Assembly: GCA_023391285.1 (NCBI GenBank)
Contig: JAEWBF010000131.1
Span: forward strand, 32,197-96,196
DNA: 64,000 nucleotides
Direction: 5' to 3'
Source of the DNA: Verrucomicrobiota bacterium
GTDB taxonomy: Bacteria; Verrucomicrobiota; Verrucomicrobiia; Opitutales; Opitutaceae
Within the stretch, counting starts at the first letter, position 1. Every line of letters starts with the position of its first letter. The position numbers were made by a program, and so were the translations under genes. This document shows positions 50,822 to 59,970 of the stretch, one piece after another. The notes beneath the pieces were generated by a model. The model was given only the letters and a program-made list of their open reading frames with translations. It made no database searches and was not told the origin of the DNA.

Positions 50822-52834
50822 ATGAGCGCATACCCGAATCTTTCCGGAGATTACGATGGGCGCCGGCGGGTGATCATCGAAGGCGTTTCGCCGCAGATCG
50901 ATGGCGGACGGTATCCAATAAAGCGATGCGTGGGCGAAGACGTGGTCGTCGAGGCGGATGTGTTTGCGGATGGGCACGACGCGATCGCCGCGGTCGTGCG
51001 ATTCAAGGCGGAGGAGGATTCGGCGTGGCGTGAGACTGAGATGACGGCGCTCGGGAACGATCGCTGGCGGGCGGTATTTCGGATCGAGCGAGTGGGGCGG
51101 TATCGTTATATGGTGGAAGGCTGGGTGGATCATTTCCGCTCCTGGCAGCGGGATTTCGACAAGAAGGTGGCAGCGGGGCAGGACGTGCACGTCGACTTAC
51201 TGACCGGCGCGGAGCTGGTGCGCGCGGCGGCGCGAAACGCTCGCGAGACCGAACGGATGTTGCTCGAAGCATGGGCGGGCGAGCTGGCGGGCAGCGCCGA
51301 GCAAGGAGCGAGGATCGAGAAAGCGAAAGACGCAGCGCTGCGGGCATTGATGCTACGATATCCGGATCGCTCGCTCGCGACGCGATTCGAGTGGGAGCTG
51401 GTGGTATGGGCGGAGCCGGTGCGAGCGCGTTATGGCGCGTGGTATGAGCTTTTTCCGCGCTCAGCGGGATCGGACGGGAAGCGGCACGGGACGTTGCGCG
51501 ATGTGGAGGCGCAACTGCCGCGGATCGCGGAGATGGGTTTCGATGTGCTATATCTGCCGCCGATTCATCCGATCGGCCATGCGTTTCGCAAAGGGAGGAA
51601 TAACTCGACGGCGGCGGGCGCGGAGGATCCAGGAAGCCCGTGGGGAATCGGGGCGGAGGAAGGCGGGCATAAATCGGTTCATCCGCAATTGGGAACGCTG
51701 GCGGATTTCAAGCGGCTCGTCGCGGCGGCGGCGGCGTTGCAGATCGAGATCGCGTTGGACATCGCGCTGCAGTGTTCGCCGGACCATCCGTATGTGCGCG
51801 AGCATCCGGAGTGGTTCAAGCGGCGGCCGGACGGGACGATTCAATACGCCGAGAATCCGCCGAAGAAGTATCAGGATATTTATCCCTTCGATTTCGAGAC
51901 GCCGGCCTGGCGGGAGTTGTGGCAGGAGGCGAAGAGCGTGATCGAGTTCTGGGTGGAGCACGGAGTGACGATCTTTCGCGTGGATAATCCGCACACGAAA
52001 GCATTCCCGTTTTGGGAGTGGTGCATTGGAGAACTGAAGAAGCGTCGGCCGGAGCTGATCTTTTTGTCGGAGGCGTTCACGCGTCCAAAAGTTAAATACA
52101 ACCTCGCGAAACTCGGGTTTACGCAGTCCTACAATTATTTCCCGTGGCGCAACTCGAGCGACGAACTGCGAACGTATTTGACGGAGCTGACGCGGACGGA
52201 AGTGCGGGAGTTTTTCCGGCCGAGCTTATGGCCGAACACACCGGATATCTTGCCGCAGGCGCTGCAGTTTGGCGGCCGCCCGGCGTTCATGTCGCGGTTT
52301 GTCTTGGCGGCCACGCTGGGGGCGAGCTACGGGATTTACGGGCCGGCCTATGAGCTATGTGTCAACGCGCCGTTCAAGGCGGGCGGCGAGGAGTATCTCG
52401 ATTCGGAGAAATACGAGATCAAGGCGTGGGATTTGAACCAGCCGGATTCACTGCAGCCGTTGATCGCGCGGGTGAATGCGATCCGGCGGGAAAACCCGGC
52501 GTTGCAGAGCAATGAATTGCTGGCGTTCCATGGGACGGACAACGCGCAGCTGCTCGCTTACAGCAAGCGCACGGCGGACCGGGAGAATATCATTCTCATC
52601 GTGGTGAACCTGGATCCGCATCACGCGCAGGAAGGGCGGACGCAGCTGGATCTCGGCGAACTGGGCATCGAGAAAACGGATACGTTTCAAGTGCATGATC
52701 TGCTGACGGGATCGCGCTATCTGTGGCGCGGGGCGGAGAACTTTGTGCGGCTCGACCCGCAGCACGGGCCGGCGGCGATCTTCCGGCTGCGGCGGCGGGT
52801 GCGGTCGGAGCAGGATTTCGATTATTTCATGTAG
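50822..52834 (+). CDS. glgE: Alpha-1,4-glucan:maltose-1-phosphate maltosyltransferase
   Basis: A 670-residue GH13 enzyme that adds maltose from maltose 1-phosphate to alpha-1,4-glucan. The N-terminal domain carries RRVIIEGVSPQIDGGRYPIK and RYRYMVEGWVDHFRSWQRD. The catalytic barrel starts near 200: YELFPRSAGSDG, VLYLPPIHPIGHAFRKGRNN. The nucleophile Asp 388 is in FRVDNPHTKAF and the acid/base Glu 417 in LSEAFTRPKV. NTPDILP is typical of GlgE. The next gene supplies the substrate. No branching enzyme (glgB) is in the window. Confidence 0.96.
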   Translation: MSAYPNLSGDYDGRRRVIIEGVSPQIDGGRYPIKRCVGEDVVVEADVFADGHDAIAAVVRFKAEEDSAWRETEMTALGNDRWRAVFRIERVGRYRYMVEGWVDHFRSWQRDFDKKVAAGQDVHVDLLTGAELVRAAARNARETERMLLEAWAGELAGSAEQGARIEKAKDAALRALMLRYPDRSLATRFEWELVVWAEPVRARYGAWYELFPRSAGSDGKRHGTLRDVEAQLPRIAEMGFDVLYLPPIHPIGHAFRKGRNNSTAAGAEDPGSPWGIGAEEGGHKSVHPQLGTLADFKRLVAAAAALQIEIALDIALQCSPDHPYVREHPEWFKRRPDGTIQYAENPPKKYQDIYPFDFETPAWRELWQEAKSVIEFWVEHGVTIFRVDNPHTKAFPFWEWCIGELKKRRPELIFLSEAFTRPKVKYNLAKLGFTQSYNYFPWRNSSDELRTYLTELTRTEVREFFRPSLWPNTPDILPQALQFGGRPAFMSRFVLAATLGASYGIYGPAYELCVNAPFKAGGEEYLDSEKYEIKAWDLNQPDSLQPLIARVNAIRRENPALQSNELLAFHGTDNAQLLAYSKRTADRENIILIVVNLDPHHAQEGRTQLDLGELGIEKTDTFQVHDLLTGSRYLWRGAENFVRLDPQHGPAAIFRLRRRVRSEQDFDYFM

Positions 52835-52848
52835 CTATTTCCCCACCC

Positions 52849-55800
52849 ATGAACGAGCGCGACCAGCAGGAAACGAATCGCAAGCGTGACGCGGCCGAGT
52901 TGGTGGATCTACCACTTGCTGGCGCTCGCAGTTACATGTCGGCGGGCGTGCCGAAGCCGAATCCGACGCATTCGGCGGAGCCATTGTGGTATCGCAACGC
53001 GGTGATTTACCAGGCTCACGTGCGGTCGTTTTACGACAGTGACGGCAATGGCATCGGCGACTTTCGCGGGCTGACGCAGAAACTCGACTACCTGCAGGAT
53101 CTCGGGATCTCGGCGGTGTGGTTGTTGCCGTTTTATCCATCGCCCCTGCGCGACGACGGCTACGACATCGCGGATTATTATGCGATCAACCCGATCTACG
53201 GGACGCTGGACGATTTCAAGGAGTTCCTCGATCAGGCGCATCGGCGGTCGCTGCGGGTGATCACGGAGTTGGTTATCAACCACACGTCGGATCAGCATCC
53301 GTGGTTTCAACGCGCGCGGCGGGCGGCGCCGGGGAGTGTGGAGCGGGATTATTATGTGTGGAGCGAGACGAACGAGAAGTATCGGGACGCGCGGATTATC
53401 TTTCGGGATTTCGAAACATCGAACTGGGCATGGGACCCGGTGGCGCGGGCGTATTACTGGCACCGGTTTTATTCGCATCAGCCGGATCTGAATTTCGAAA
53501 ACCCGGTGGTGCATGAGGAAATCGTGCGCGTGCTGGATTTCTGGTTGCAGATGGGCGTGGACGGTCTGCGGCTCGACGCGATTCCTTATCTTTACGAGCG
53601 CGAGGGGACGGACTGCGAGAATTTGCCCGAAACGCATGCGTATCTGAAGACGCTGCGGAAGCACGTGGACGAGAAGTATGGCGACCGGATGTTGCTGGCG
53701 GAGGCGAATCAGTGGCCGGAGGATGCGGTGAAGTATTTCGGCGAAGGACGCGGCGACGAATGCCACATGGCGTTTCATTTTCCGTTGATGCCGCGGCTGT
53801 TCATGTCGGTGCGAATGGAGGATCGGACGCCGATTCTGGACATCCTGTCGCAGACGCCGCCGATTCCGGAGACCTGCCAGTGGGCGATGTTCCTGCGGAA
53901 TCACGACGAGCTGACGCTCGAGATGGTGACGGAAGAAGAGCGGGACTACATGTATCGGATGTATGCGGCGGACCAGCGGGCGCGCATCAATCTGGGAATT
54001 CGGCGGAGGCTGGCGCCCCTGTTGAACAACGATCGGCGGCGTATCGAATTATTGAATGCGTTGCTGCTTTCGATGCCTGGAACGCCGGTGATTTACTACG
54101 GCGACGAGATCGGGATGGGGGATAACATCTATCTCGGCGATCGGAACGGCGTGCGGACGCCGATGCATTGGAGTTCGGACAAGAACGCGGGATTTTCGCG
54201 GGCGAATCCGCAGAGCCTTTATCTGCCGATCATCCTGGATCCGGAGTATCATTACGAGGCGGTGAACGTGGAGGCGCAGCAGAGCAATCCGAGCTCGTTG
54301 TTCTGGTGGACGAAGCGAATCCTTGGAGTGCGGGCGCGGTGGGCGGCGTTGGGGCAGGGGACAATCAAGTTTCTGCACCCGGACAATCGGAAGATCCTGA
54401 TGTTTGTGCGGGAATACGAAGGGCAAAAAGTGCTCGTCGTGGCGAATCTGTCGCGGCATGCGCAAGCGCTCACGGTGGATTTGGCAGAGTTTAAAGGTTA
54501 TGCGCCGGTGGATATTTTCGGACGGGCGAAGTTTCCGGCGATTGCAGACGGCGAATACGGGCTGACGATCAATGCGCATGGATTCTTCTGGTTCGCGCTG
54601 GAGCCGGTGGGGGCGGACGAGAAAGGGGCGGCGGCGCTGCCGGACGCGTTGACCGATTTGCCGGCGATCGAATCGGGCGAGGATTGGACGACGTCGCTGC
54701 GGGGACAGGCGGGACGGCGAGTGGCGGAGGTGCTCGCGCGGTATATTCAGCAACGCCGTTGGTATGGCGGCAAAGCCCGCGAGTTGCGGGGTATCGAAAT
54801 TGCGGATGCGATCGAAGTCGAGACGGTGCGCGGGCGGGCGTTCTTGACGCTGTTGAACGCGGACTATGCGACCGGCGATCCGGAGGTGTATGTGCTGCCG
54901 CTCGCGTATGCGCCGCCAGGAGAGGCGGAGAACAAGCTGCGCGAGCATCCGGCGTCGGCGGTGGCGCGCGTGCCGCGCGGGGAAGGCGGAGATGCGTTGA
55001 TTTTCGACGCGATGGCTGACACCGCGTTTCCGCGGGCGCTGCTCGATGCGATGGAAAAAGGCGCGACGTTGAAAGGGATGGCGGGAGACCTGGTGATGCG
55101 TCCGACGGGGGCGTTCGAAGCGTTGTGCGGGCCGAATTGCGGTGAGATCTCGCCCCTGCTTTCGAAGGCAGAGCACAGCAACACGGCGGTGGTGTTTGCG
55201 GATCGATTTCTGTTCAAGCTGTTTCGACGACCCGAAACCGGCATCAACCCCGACGTGGAAGTGATGAGTTATCTGACGGCGCGTCAGTTTGAGCACGTGC
55301 CGACGCTGGGAGGATCGATGGAGTATCGCACGACGGGCAGTGTGCGGAGCCTGGGGATTTTGACGCAGTTTATCGTCGGGGCGAGAGATGGGTGGGATTA
55401 CACGCTCGATGCGCTGGAAAGGTATTTCGACCGCGTGCTGCTCTTTGTGGAAGAAGGGCGCGCCTGCGATGTTCCGGAAGAGACGCTGCTGGAGTTGGCG
55501 AACCGGGAGCCGGGGCACGATACGATCGAGGCGGTTGGCACGTTTCTGGAGGCGGCGCGAATGCTGGGCGTGCGCACGGCGGAGCTTCACAAAGCGCTCG
55601 GCGCGAGTGGAGAGCCGGACTTCGCTCCGGAGCCGTTCTCGCCGCACTACCAGCGCTCGTTATACCAATCGATGCGCAATCTCGTGATGGAGAATTTCGA
55701 GTTGTTGCGGCGACGCGTTCGGACACTGCCGGAGGAATTGCGGACGGATGCGGCGGCGGTGCTGGCGGTGCAGGACGACGTGCTGAACCGCTACAAGCTC

Positions 55801-56313
55801 GTCTATACAGAACGGCTCGAGGCAAAACGGATTCGCGTGCACGGGGACTATCATTTGGGTCAGGTGCTCTCGACGGGAACGGATTTCGTGATCTTGGATT
55901 TCGAGGGTGAGCCGGCCCGGGCGTTGAGCACCCGACGGTTGAAGCGATCGCCGATCAGCGATGTGGCCGGGATGGTGCGGTCGTTCAATTATGCGGCGCA
56001 CACGGCGCTGGAGTCGCTGGCGCTGCGGGGATTGTTGACGGCGGAGAACCGCGATGGTGCGGCGGCGTGGTCGGCGTATTGGCGGCGCTGGGTGAGCGCG
56101 ACGTTTTTGCGAGCGTATTTCGAGACGATGCGCGGATCGGCGTTGCTGCCGAAGGAACGAGAGCAGCTCGAAGTGCTGCTGAACGCTTATCTGATCGACA
56201 AGGCGGTATATGAACTCGGCTACGAGTTGAACAACCGGCCGGCGTGGTTGGGGATTCCGTTCGAAGGAATTTTGCGGATGGTGCGGAGGACGGCAGCCCA
56301 CACGGTGGGCTGA
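52849..56313 (+). CDS. treS: Trehalose synthase-maltokinase fusion (TreS-Mak)
   Basis: A 1154-residue fusion. The N-terminal trehalose synthase (~45-590) carries WYRNAVIYQAHVRSFYDSDG. Its nucleophile Asp 242 is in GLRLDAIPYLYE, the acid/base Glu 285 in LAEANQWPED, and FLRNHDEL (His/Asp 352-353) follows. The C-terminal maltokinase (~620-1150) carries YIQQRRWYGGKARELRGIEI. Its kinase catalytic HGDYHLGQV lies near 997, then ILDFEGEPAR. TreS converts trehalose to maltose and Mak phosphorylates maltose to the GlgE donor. The gene begins 14 bases after glgE. Both active sites look intact. Confidence 0.95.
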   Translation: MNERDQQETNRKRDAAELVDLPLAGARSYMSAGVPKPNPTHSAEPLWYRNAVIYQAHVRSFYDSDGNGIGDFRGLTQKLDYLQDLGISAVWLLPFYPSPLRDDGYDIADYYAINPIYGTLDDFKEFLDQAHRRSLRVITELVINHTSDQHPWFQRARRAAPGSVERDYYVWSETNEKYRDARIIFRDFETSNWAWDPVARAYYWHRFYSHQPDLNFENPVVHEEIVRVLDFWLQMGVDGLRLDAIPYLYEREGTDCENLPETHAYLKTLRKHVDEKYGDRMLLAEANQWPEDAVKYFGEGRGDECHMAFHFPLMPRLFMSVRMEDRTPILDILSQTPPIPETCQWAMFLRNHDELTLEMVTEEERDYMYRMYAADQRARINLGIRRRLAPLLNNDRRRIELLNALLLSMPGTPVIYYGDEIGMGDNIYLGDRNGVRTPMHWSSDKNAGFSRANPQSLYLPIILDPEYHYEAVNVEAQQSNPSSLFWWTKRILGVRARWAALGQGTIKFLHPDNRKILMFVREYEGQKVLVVANLSRHAQALTVDLAEFKGYAPVDIFGRAKFPAIADGEYGLTINAHGFFWFALEPVGADEKGAAALPDALTDLPAIESGEDWTTSLRGQAGRRVAEVLARYIQQRRWYGGKARELRGIEIADAIEVETVRGRAFLTLLNADYATGDPEVYVLPLAYAPPGEAENKLREHPASAVARVPRGEGGDALIFDAMADTAFPRALLDAMEKGATLKGMAGDLVMRPTGAFEALCGPNCGEISPLLSKAEHSNTAVVFADRFLFKLFRRPETGINPDVEVMSYLTARQFEHVPTLGGSMEYRTTGSVRSLGILTQFIVGARDGWDYTLDALERYFDRVLLFVEEGRACDVPEETLLELANREPGHDTIEAVGTFLEAARMLGVRTAELHKALGASGEPDFAPEPFSPHYQRSLYQSMRNLVMENFELLRRRVRTLPEELRTDAAAVLAVQDDVLNRYKLVYTERLEAKRIRVHGDYHLGQVLSTGTDFVILDFEGEPARALSTRRLKRSPISDVAGMVRSFNYAAHTALESLALRGLLTAENRDGAAAWSAYWRRWVSATFLRAYFETMRGSALLPKEREQLEVLLNAYLIDKAVYELGYELNNRPAWLGIPFEGILRMVRRTAAHTVG

Positions 56314-56374
56314 AGATCCAAGATCCACGGAAGGTCCAATTCAAATTCTCAGTGCGAAGAGGGCCGCGGGAAAC

Positions 56375-56400
56375 GGACGGTTCGGAGAACCGTCCCTACC
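56375..56400 (-). repeat. 3'-end hairpin element, CTACC tail, variant stem
   Basis: Perfect 9-bp arms GGACGGTTC (56375-56383) and GAACCGTCC (56387-56395), loop GGA, tail CTACC (56396-56400). It lies 19 bases from the stop of the minus-strand YihY gene (56420), between convergent genes. Confidence 0.8.
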
Positions 56401-56419
56401 GGCGCTGCCGCGCCATGGG

Positions 56420-57559
56420 TTATTTTGTTGTTCTCTGGAGCTTGGAGCTTGGAGCTTGGGATTTCCCGCGGCGTTTGTCGCCGCGGGCGGGGCCTACGGT
56501 GTCGGCGGCTTCGGCGCCGCGCTGGCCCAGGGGTTCTTTGGGGGCGTCGGTGGTGTCCTCGAGCGTCTGGCGTTCCATCTCCGAGTTGAGTTCCGCGCCA
56601 AGGAGGATCGCGAAAGCCGAGAGAAACAGCCACATCAGGAAGACCACGATGGCGCCGAGAGAGCCGTAGGTTTTGTCGTAGCTGCCGAATTGAGAAACGT
56701 AGAAAGAGAATGCCGCGGAGCCGGCGACCCAGAGTAGCGTTGCGGCGAGGGCGCCGGCGGTGACCCAGCGCCATTGCGGTTCATTGCGGCTCGGCGCGTA
56801 GCGATACATCACCGCCAGCGCGATCATGAAGCCCCCGATCAGAACCGGCCAGCGGAGCCAGTTGAGGAGCGTTTCGATGTTTCCGCTGATCGGCAGCGCG
56901 GAGAGCACGGATGGAAGGACGGCGACGAGACCGATCGCGAGCAAGGCGCCCACCACGACGAAACCGGTGAGCGCGAACGCGACGAGATTGAGTTTGATGA
57001 AGCTGCGCTTCTCGGCCTCGTCGTAGGCGATGTTGAGGCCCGTGATCATCGCGATGATCGCGCGGGAACTGCTGTAGAGGGCGAGCGCAAGACCGACGAT
57101 GAAACTCCATCCCGCCGCTTGTTGGTCGCTGGCGATGCGCGTCATCTGCTCTTCGAGCAGGGGCATCACTTGTGGTGGCACAACCTGGGCGAGTGAGGCG
57201 ATGTGGTCGCGCACCTGTGCGGGATCGGAGATGAGCGCGTAGAGAGCGATAATCGAAGCCAACGCCGGCACGACGGCGACGAAGCCGAAAAAGCCAACGC
57301 CAGCGGCCACCACGGAAAGGTTGTCGGCGGCGATCTGGTCCTTGGTGCGAACAAGGATATCGACCCAGCCTTTCGGTGGGACTTCGGTGGGGGCGTCGGC
57401 GTGTCGACCGCGTCCGGACTCTTGATCGGCTTGGGGCGGACTGACCTCCGGTTTTTCCATGTTGGATGCCGTCGTCGGTTTCGCCGGACGGGCCTCGTGG
57501 TGCGAAGAGGCCGGCTCGCTCTGCAGCGAACCGGCCCCGCTCCGAGTTGGAGCAATCAC
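56420..57559 (-). CDS. YihY/BrkB-type membrane protein
   Basis: A 379-residue protein. Residues 1-65 are polar and disordered. A domain with about six membrane segments follows: DNLSVVAAGVGFFGFVAVVP near 80; SFIVGLALALYSSSRAIIAM; NLVAFALTGFVVVGALLAIG; TYGSLGAIVVFLMWLFLSAF. This is the YihY family (once misnamed RNase BN), with unknown transport or envelope function. Its start overlaps the DUF3618 stop by 4 bases, so it is the last gene of a four-gene operon. The extreme C-terminus (APSSKLQ) is encoded by a tandem heptamer repeat. Confidence 0.86.
   Translation of the reverse strand: MIAPTRSGAGSLQSEPASSHHEARPAKPTTASNMEKPEVSPPQADQESGRGRHADAPTEVPPKGWVDILVRTKDQIAADNLSVVAAGVGFFGFVAVVPALASIIALYALISDPAQVRDHIASLAQVVPPQVMPLLEEQMTRIASDQQAAGWSFIVGLALALYSSSRAIIAMITGLNIAYDEAEKRSFIKLNLVAFALTGFVVVGALLAIGLVAVLPSVLSALPISGNIETLLNWLRWPVLIGGFMIALAVMYRYAPSRNEPQWRWVTAGALAATLLWVAGSAAFSFYVSQFGSYDKTYGSLGAIVVFLMWLFLSAFAILLGAELNSEMERQTLEDTTDAPKEPLGQRGAEAADTVGPARGDKRRGKSQAPSSKLQRTTK
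56436..56459. repeat. Tandem heptamer repeat inside the YihY C-terminus
   Basis: TGGAGCT is repeated three times, plus TGG, on the plus strand. It falls in the last codons of the minus-strand YihY gene and encodes the SSKLQ-type tail. Such a tract could gain or lose units and shift the C-terminal frame. Confidence 0.6.
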
Positions 57560-58647
57560 ATCACGGGCCGTGAGGCCAAAGGGTCGGTTTGGGGTTGTGA
57601 AGGATTATTGCCGGCGTTTTCCGAAGAGGAACCGGATGAAGGCGAGAGTCCCTCGTTTCGCGCGGTATCGGTCGCGGCTTCGCGGGCACGTTCGCCTACG
57701 GCGGCGGCTTGTTCGCGGAGATGCTCCGGAGTAAGACCTTGTTCGCGCGCGGCGTCCTTTGCCGCTTGAGCGGCGGCGCTGGCCACGCGTTCGCCTTTAT
57801 GCAGCAATTCGCTGCCGGCCTCGCGGGTGCGATCGCGCAGGCGATCGACGGTCGGACCGGCGAGGCGATTAAGGCGCTCGGGCGTTGGAACCGAGAGGCC
57901 GGCGATCACTCCGGCAGCGAGGCAAGCGAGGCCAACCTCGAGAGGGTGTTCGCTGGCGGTGGTGACCACGCGTTCGCGGCCGCGGTAGTAGGTGTCGCGA
58001 GCGCGCTCTTGAACACGCGAGTAAGTGTCGCGGGCCTGTTGAGACATGGCCTGCGACCGATCGCGAAGGTGGGAGCCCACGCCAGAGAGACGCTCGCGCA
58101 TGTGTTGCGCGGCCTGGGAAGCGCGCTCTTTCACCTGGCCGATTTTCGATGAATCGCCGGCACTCGGCTCGGCGGAATAACCGCTGGCGCCAACAGCGTA
58201 GCCGGAAGTGCTGCCGGATTGCGTGGCAGCGCTCGACGGATAGTCGAGAGGACGATCGTAGAGATCCTCGGCGTCGGGATCATGCTGGATTGAACGATAA
58301 GCCGTGGCGGCGTCGTCGTAGCGGGCTTCGTAGTCGTCCTCGTGGGATTTGCGACGGCTGTCATAGATCATCCAGGCGACGCCGGCGCCGATGAGGAGAG
58401 CTGGGACGGGGTTGGCCTTCAAGGTGTCGGTAACGGAGTGCATGGCGGTGGACGCGGATTGGGATAATTTTTGCCCGAAGTCGCGGCTGCGATCGGGGTT
58501 GTTGCGGAAAAAACCGAGGAGTTCGTCGATGAGATGGCGGCCTTGGAAGCGCTCGCGAAGGGCGTCCATCTTATCGTCCATCTGGCGACGGGTGGATTCG
58601 ATTTCGGAGCGGATCGCGGCGGTTTCGTCAGTGGGAGAAGTGTTCAT
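57556..58647 (-). CDS. DUF3618 membrane protein
   Basis: A 363-residue protein. The N-terminal DUF3618 motif (IRSEIESTRRQMDDKMDALR) is followed by a membrane helix (NPVPALLIGAGVAWMIYD, ~95-112). A long Ser/Gly/Arg-rich helical region contains repeated RDRSQAM/RVQERARDTYYRGRER units. A second membrane helix (EVGLACLAAGVIAGLSV) lies near 255, then an amphipathic alanine-rich region (~290-340). Function is unknown; the family often neighbours YqjE-like proteins. The start MNTSPTDETAAI (58647) is chosen. It overlaps both neighbours by 4 bases. Confidence 0.8.
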   Translation of the reverse strand: MNTSPTDETAAIRSEIESTRRQMDDKMDALRERFQGRHLIDELLGFFRNNPDRSRDFGQKLSQSASTAMHSVTDTLKANPVPALLIGAGVAWMIYDSRRKSHEDDYEARYDDAATAYRSIQHDPDAEDLYDRPLDYPSSAATQSGSTSGYAVGASGYSAEPSAGDSSKIGQVKERASQAAQHMRERLSGVGSHLRDRSQAMSQQARDTYSRVQERARDTYYRGRERVVTTASEHPLEVGLACLAAGVIAGLSVPTPERLNRLAGPTVDRLRDRTREAGSELLHKGERVASAAAQAAKDAAREQGLTPEHLREQAAAVGERAREAATDTARNEGLSPSSGSSSENAGNNPSQPQTDPLASRPVM

Positions 58648-59075
58648 GGGTTCGAGGTAAGTTTTTCTTGGGCCCACTGTTTATCAGTTTTGAGGGAGTC
58701 GATGGTTTGGTGAGGAACGAGCGTGTCGTGAGCGAGGGCGCGTTTGGCGCGGGCGAGCATCAGCCAGCCGATGATGGCGATCGCCAATCCGACGGCGGTG
58801 GGCGCGAGCCATTCGGCGATTTCGGGATCGAGGCCGGCGCGGACGAGGCCCACTCCGATCAATTGACCGAGGCCGATCAGCAGGACGATCACGCCGGCGT
58901 AGGCAACGAAACCGCCCACGGCGATTTCGGCGGCGTGACGGCCGATGTGGGAGGCGTTGGCCTTTAGCTCGGCTTTCGCAAGGGCGACCTCTTGGTGGAA
59001 GAGGCGCGTGGTGTCGTCGCGGAGGCTCTGCAAGAGCCCGACGATCGAGGAAGGTTGAGAGGCGTCAGAGCTCAT
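58644..59075 (-). CDS. YqjE/phage-holin-like membrane protein
   Basis: A 143-residue protein. An N-terminal amphipathic helix (LLQSLRDDTTRLFHQEVALAKAE) is followed by two membrane helices (AVGGFVAYAGVIVLLIGLGQ; APTAVGLAIAIIGWLMLA). This is the holin superfamily III / YqjE layout. No lysis genes are nearby, so it is a chromosomal membrane protein rather than a prophage holin. It is co-translated with the DUF3618 gene. Confidence 0.78.
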   Translation of the reverse strand: MSSDASQPSSIVGLLQSLRDDTTRLFHQEVALAKAELKANASHIGRHAAEIAVGGFVAYAGVIVLLIGLGQLIGVGLVRAGLDPEIAEWLAPTAVGLAIAIIGWLMLARAKRALAHDTLVPHQTIDSLKTDKQWAQEKLTSNP

Positions 59076-59086
59076 GGTGGGCGCGT

Positions 59087-59665
59087 TTAGAGTCCGGAAG
59101 ACGGAGCGGGTTCGGGAATCGAAGCGGACGTGCTGCCGCTGGAAGCCCAGTCGGACGTATCCGTTTCGCCGGAGGCGTAATCGTAGGTGCCGGCGTGCTC
59201 GCGGCGTCCGGAGGCTTTCAAGATATTGCCCAAGAGAAGGCCGGCGACGAAAAGTCCACCGAAGAAAATGGCGGGATGACGACGGGCGAGATCCTCGGCA
59301 TCGTGGCGGAGATCGTTGAAGTCGCGATTGCGCACGTAGTCGGCCACGCCGTGAAGGCGGTCGGCGGCGCGATGGGTGAACCAGGCGATATTGGGATCCT
59401 GTTCCTCAAATGCTTTTGCGGAGTCGTGCATCGCGGAGCTGTAGCCCTCGATGCGTTCGGCGGCGGTGGATTTTTTCTCGGCGGCGAGCCGTTGGGCTTC
59501 TTCGCGGGCGCGGGCGGCGGATTGAGTGGCGGCGGTTTTGATTTGGCCGGCTGCATCGCGGGCGCTGGCGGCGAGCCCGGCCTTGGCGCTGGCAGTCGCA
59601 GAGCCTACTGTTGAGGTGTTTTCGGCCGGGTTTGTCTGGGTAGAGGATAGATTCGAAGGGTTCAT
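59087..59665 (-). CDS. Unknown Ala-rich protein with one membrane helix
   Basis: A 192-residue protein. Residues ~25-85 form an alanine-rich amphipathic helix (ARDAAGQIKTAATQSAARAR). A conserved-looking segment follows (WFTHRAADRLHGVADYVRNR, then FNDLRHDAEDLARRHP), then one membrane helix (AIFFGGLFVAGLLLGNIL, ~132-149) and a Ser/Thr tail. It is probably the first gene of the four-gene membrane operon, 11 bases before the YqjE-like gene. I do not recognise a named family; a stress-related envelope role is inferred from the operon. Confidence 0.7.
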   Translation of the reverse strand: MNPSNLSSTQTNPAENTSTVGSATASAKAGLAASARDAAGQIKTAATQSAARAREEAQRLAAEKKSTAAERIEGYSSAMHDSAKAFEEQDPNIAWFTHRAADRLHGVADYVRNRDFNDLRHDAEDLARRHPAIFFGGLFVAGLLLGNILKASGRREHAGTYDYASGETDTSDWASSGSTSASIPEPAPSSGL

Positions 59666-59970
59666 GGTGTGATTTTAGTTGGGAGCCCGCTGGACCCGGA
59701 CGGCATAAAGGGAGCAGCGGGCATGCCCCGGTTACGCTGATCGGCGCGGTGCGGCTTAAGCGCTTCGTGGCGAAGCGGAAGAAAACGCCGTCAAAACTCC
59801 TGTCGTGGAAAAAGCATTACGCGGGCGTTGCAATGTGCGGTGATGCGCGGTGGGGAGGGCGCAAAGTGCAAGGCGCGGGGGAGAGGCGGACGGCGGCCGG
59901 GGAACGGGCGAGTTGGCAGGGCGGTTTGAAATTTGACGAGGCGCGGCTACGGATGCGGCGGAGGTTCGCG
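59666..59970. other. 305-base spacer between the membrane operon and surE
   Basis: This is the divergent spacer for the minus-strand operon and surE. I found no RNA gene, no credible small frame and no clear promoter pair. A TTGACG (59933-59938) has no acceptable -10 partner. A GGAGG at 59960-59964 is the surE ribosome site. Confidence 0.5.

Noticed and set aside
58644..59075. Prophage holin and therefore a prophage remnant
   Set aside because: The holin-superfamily protein stands in a chromosomal operon with DUF3618 and YihY. No lysin, capsid, tail or integrase gene is nearby.
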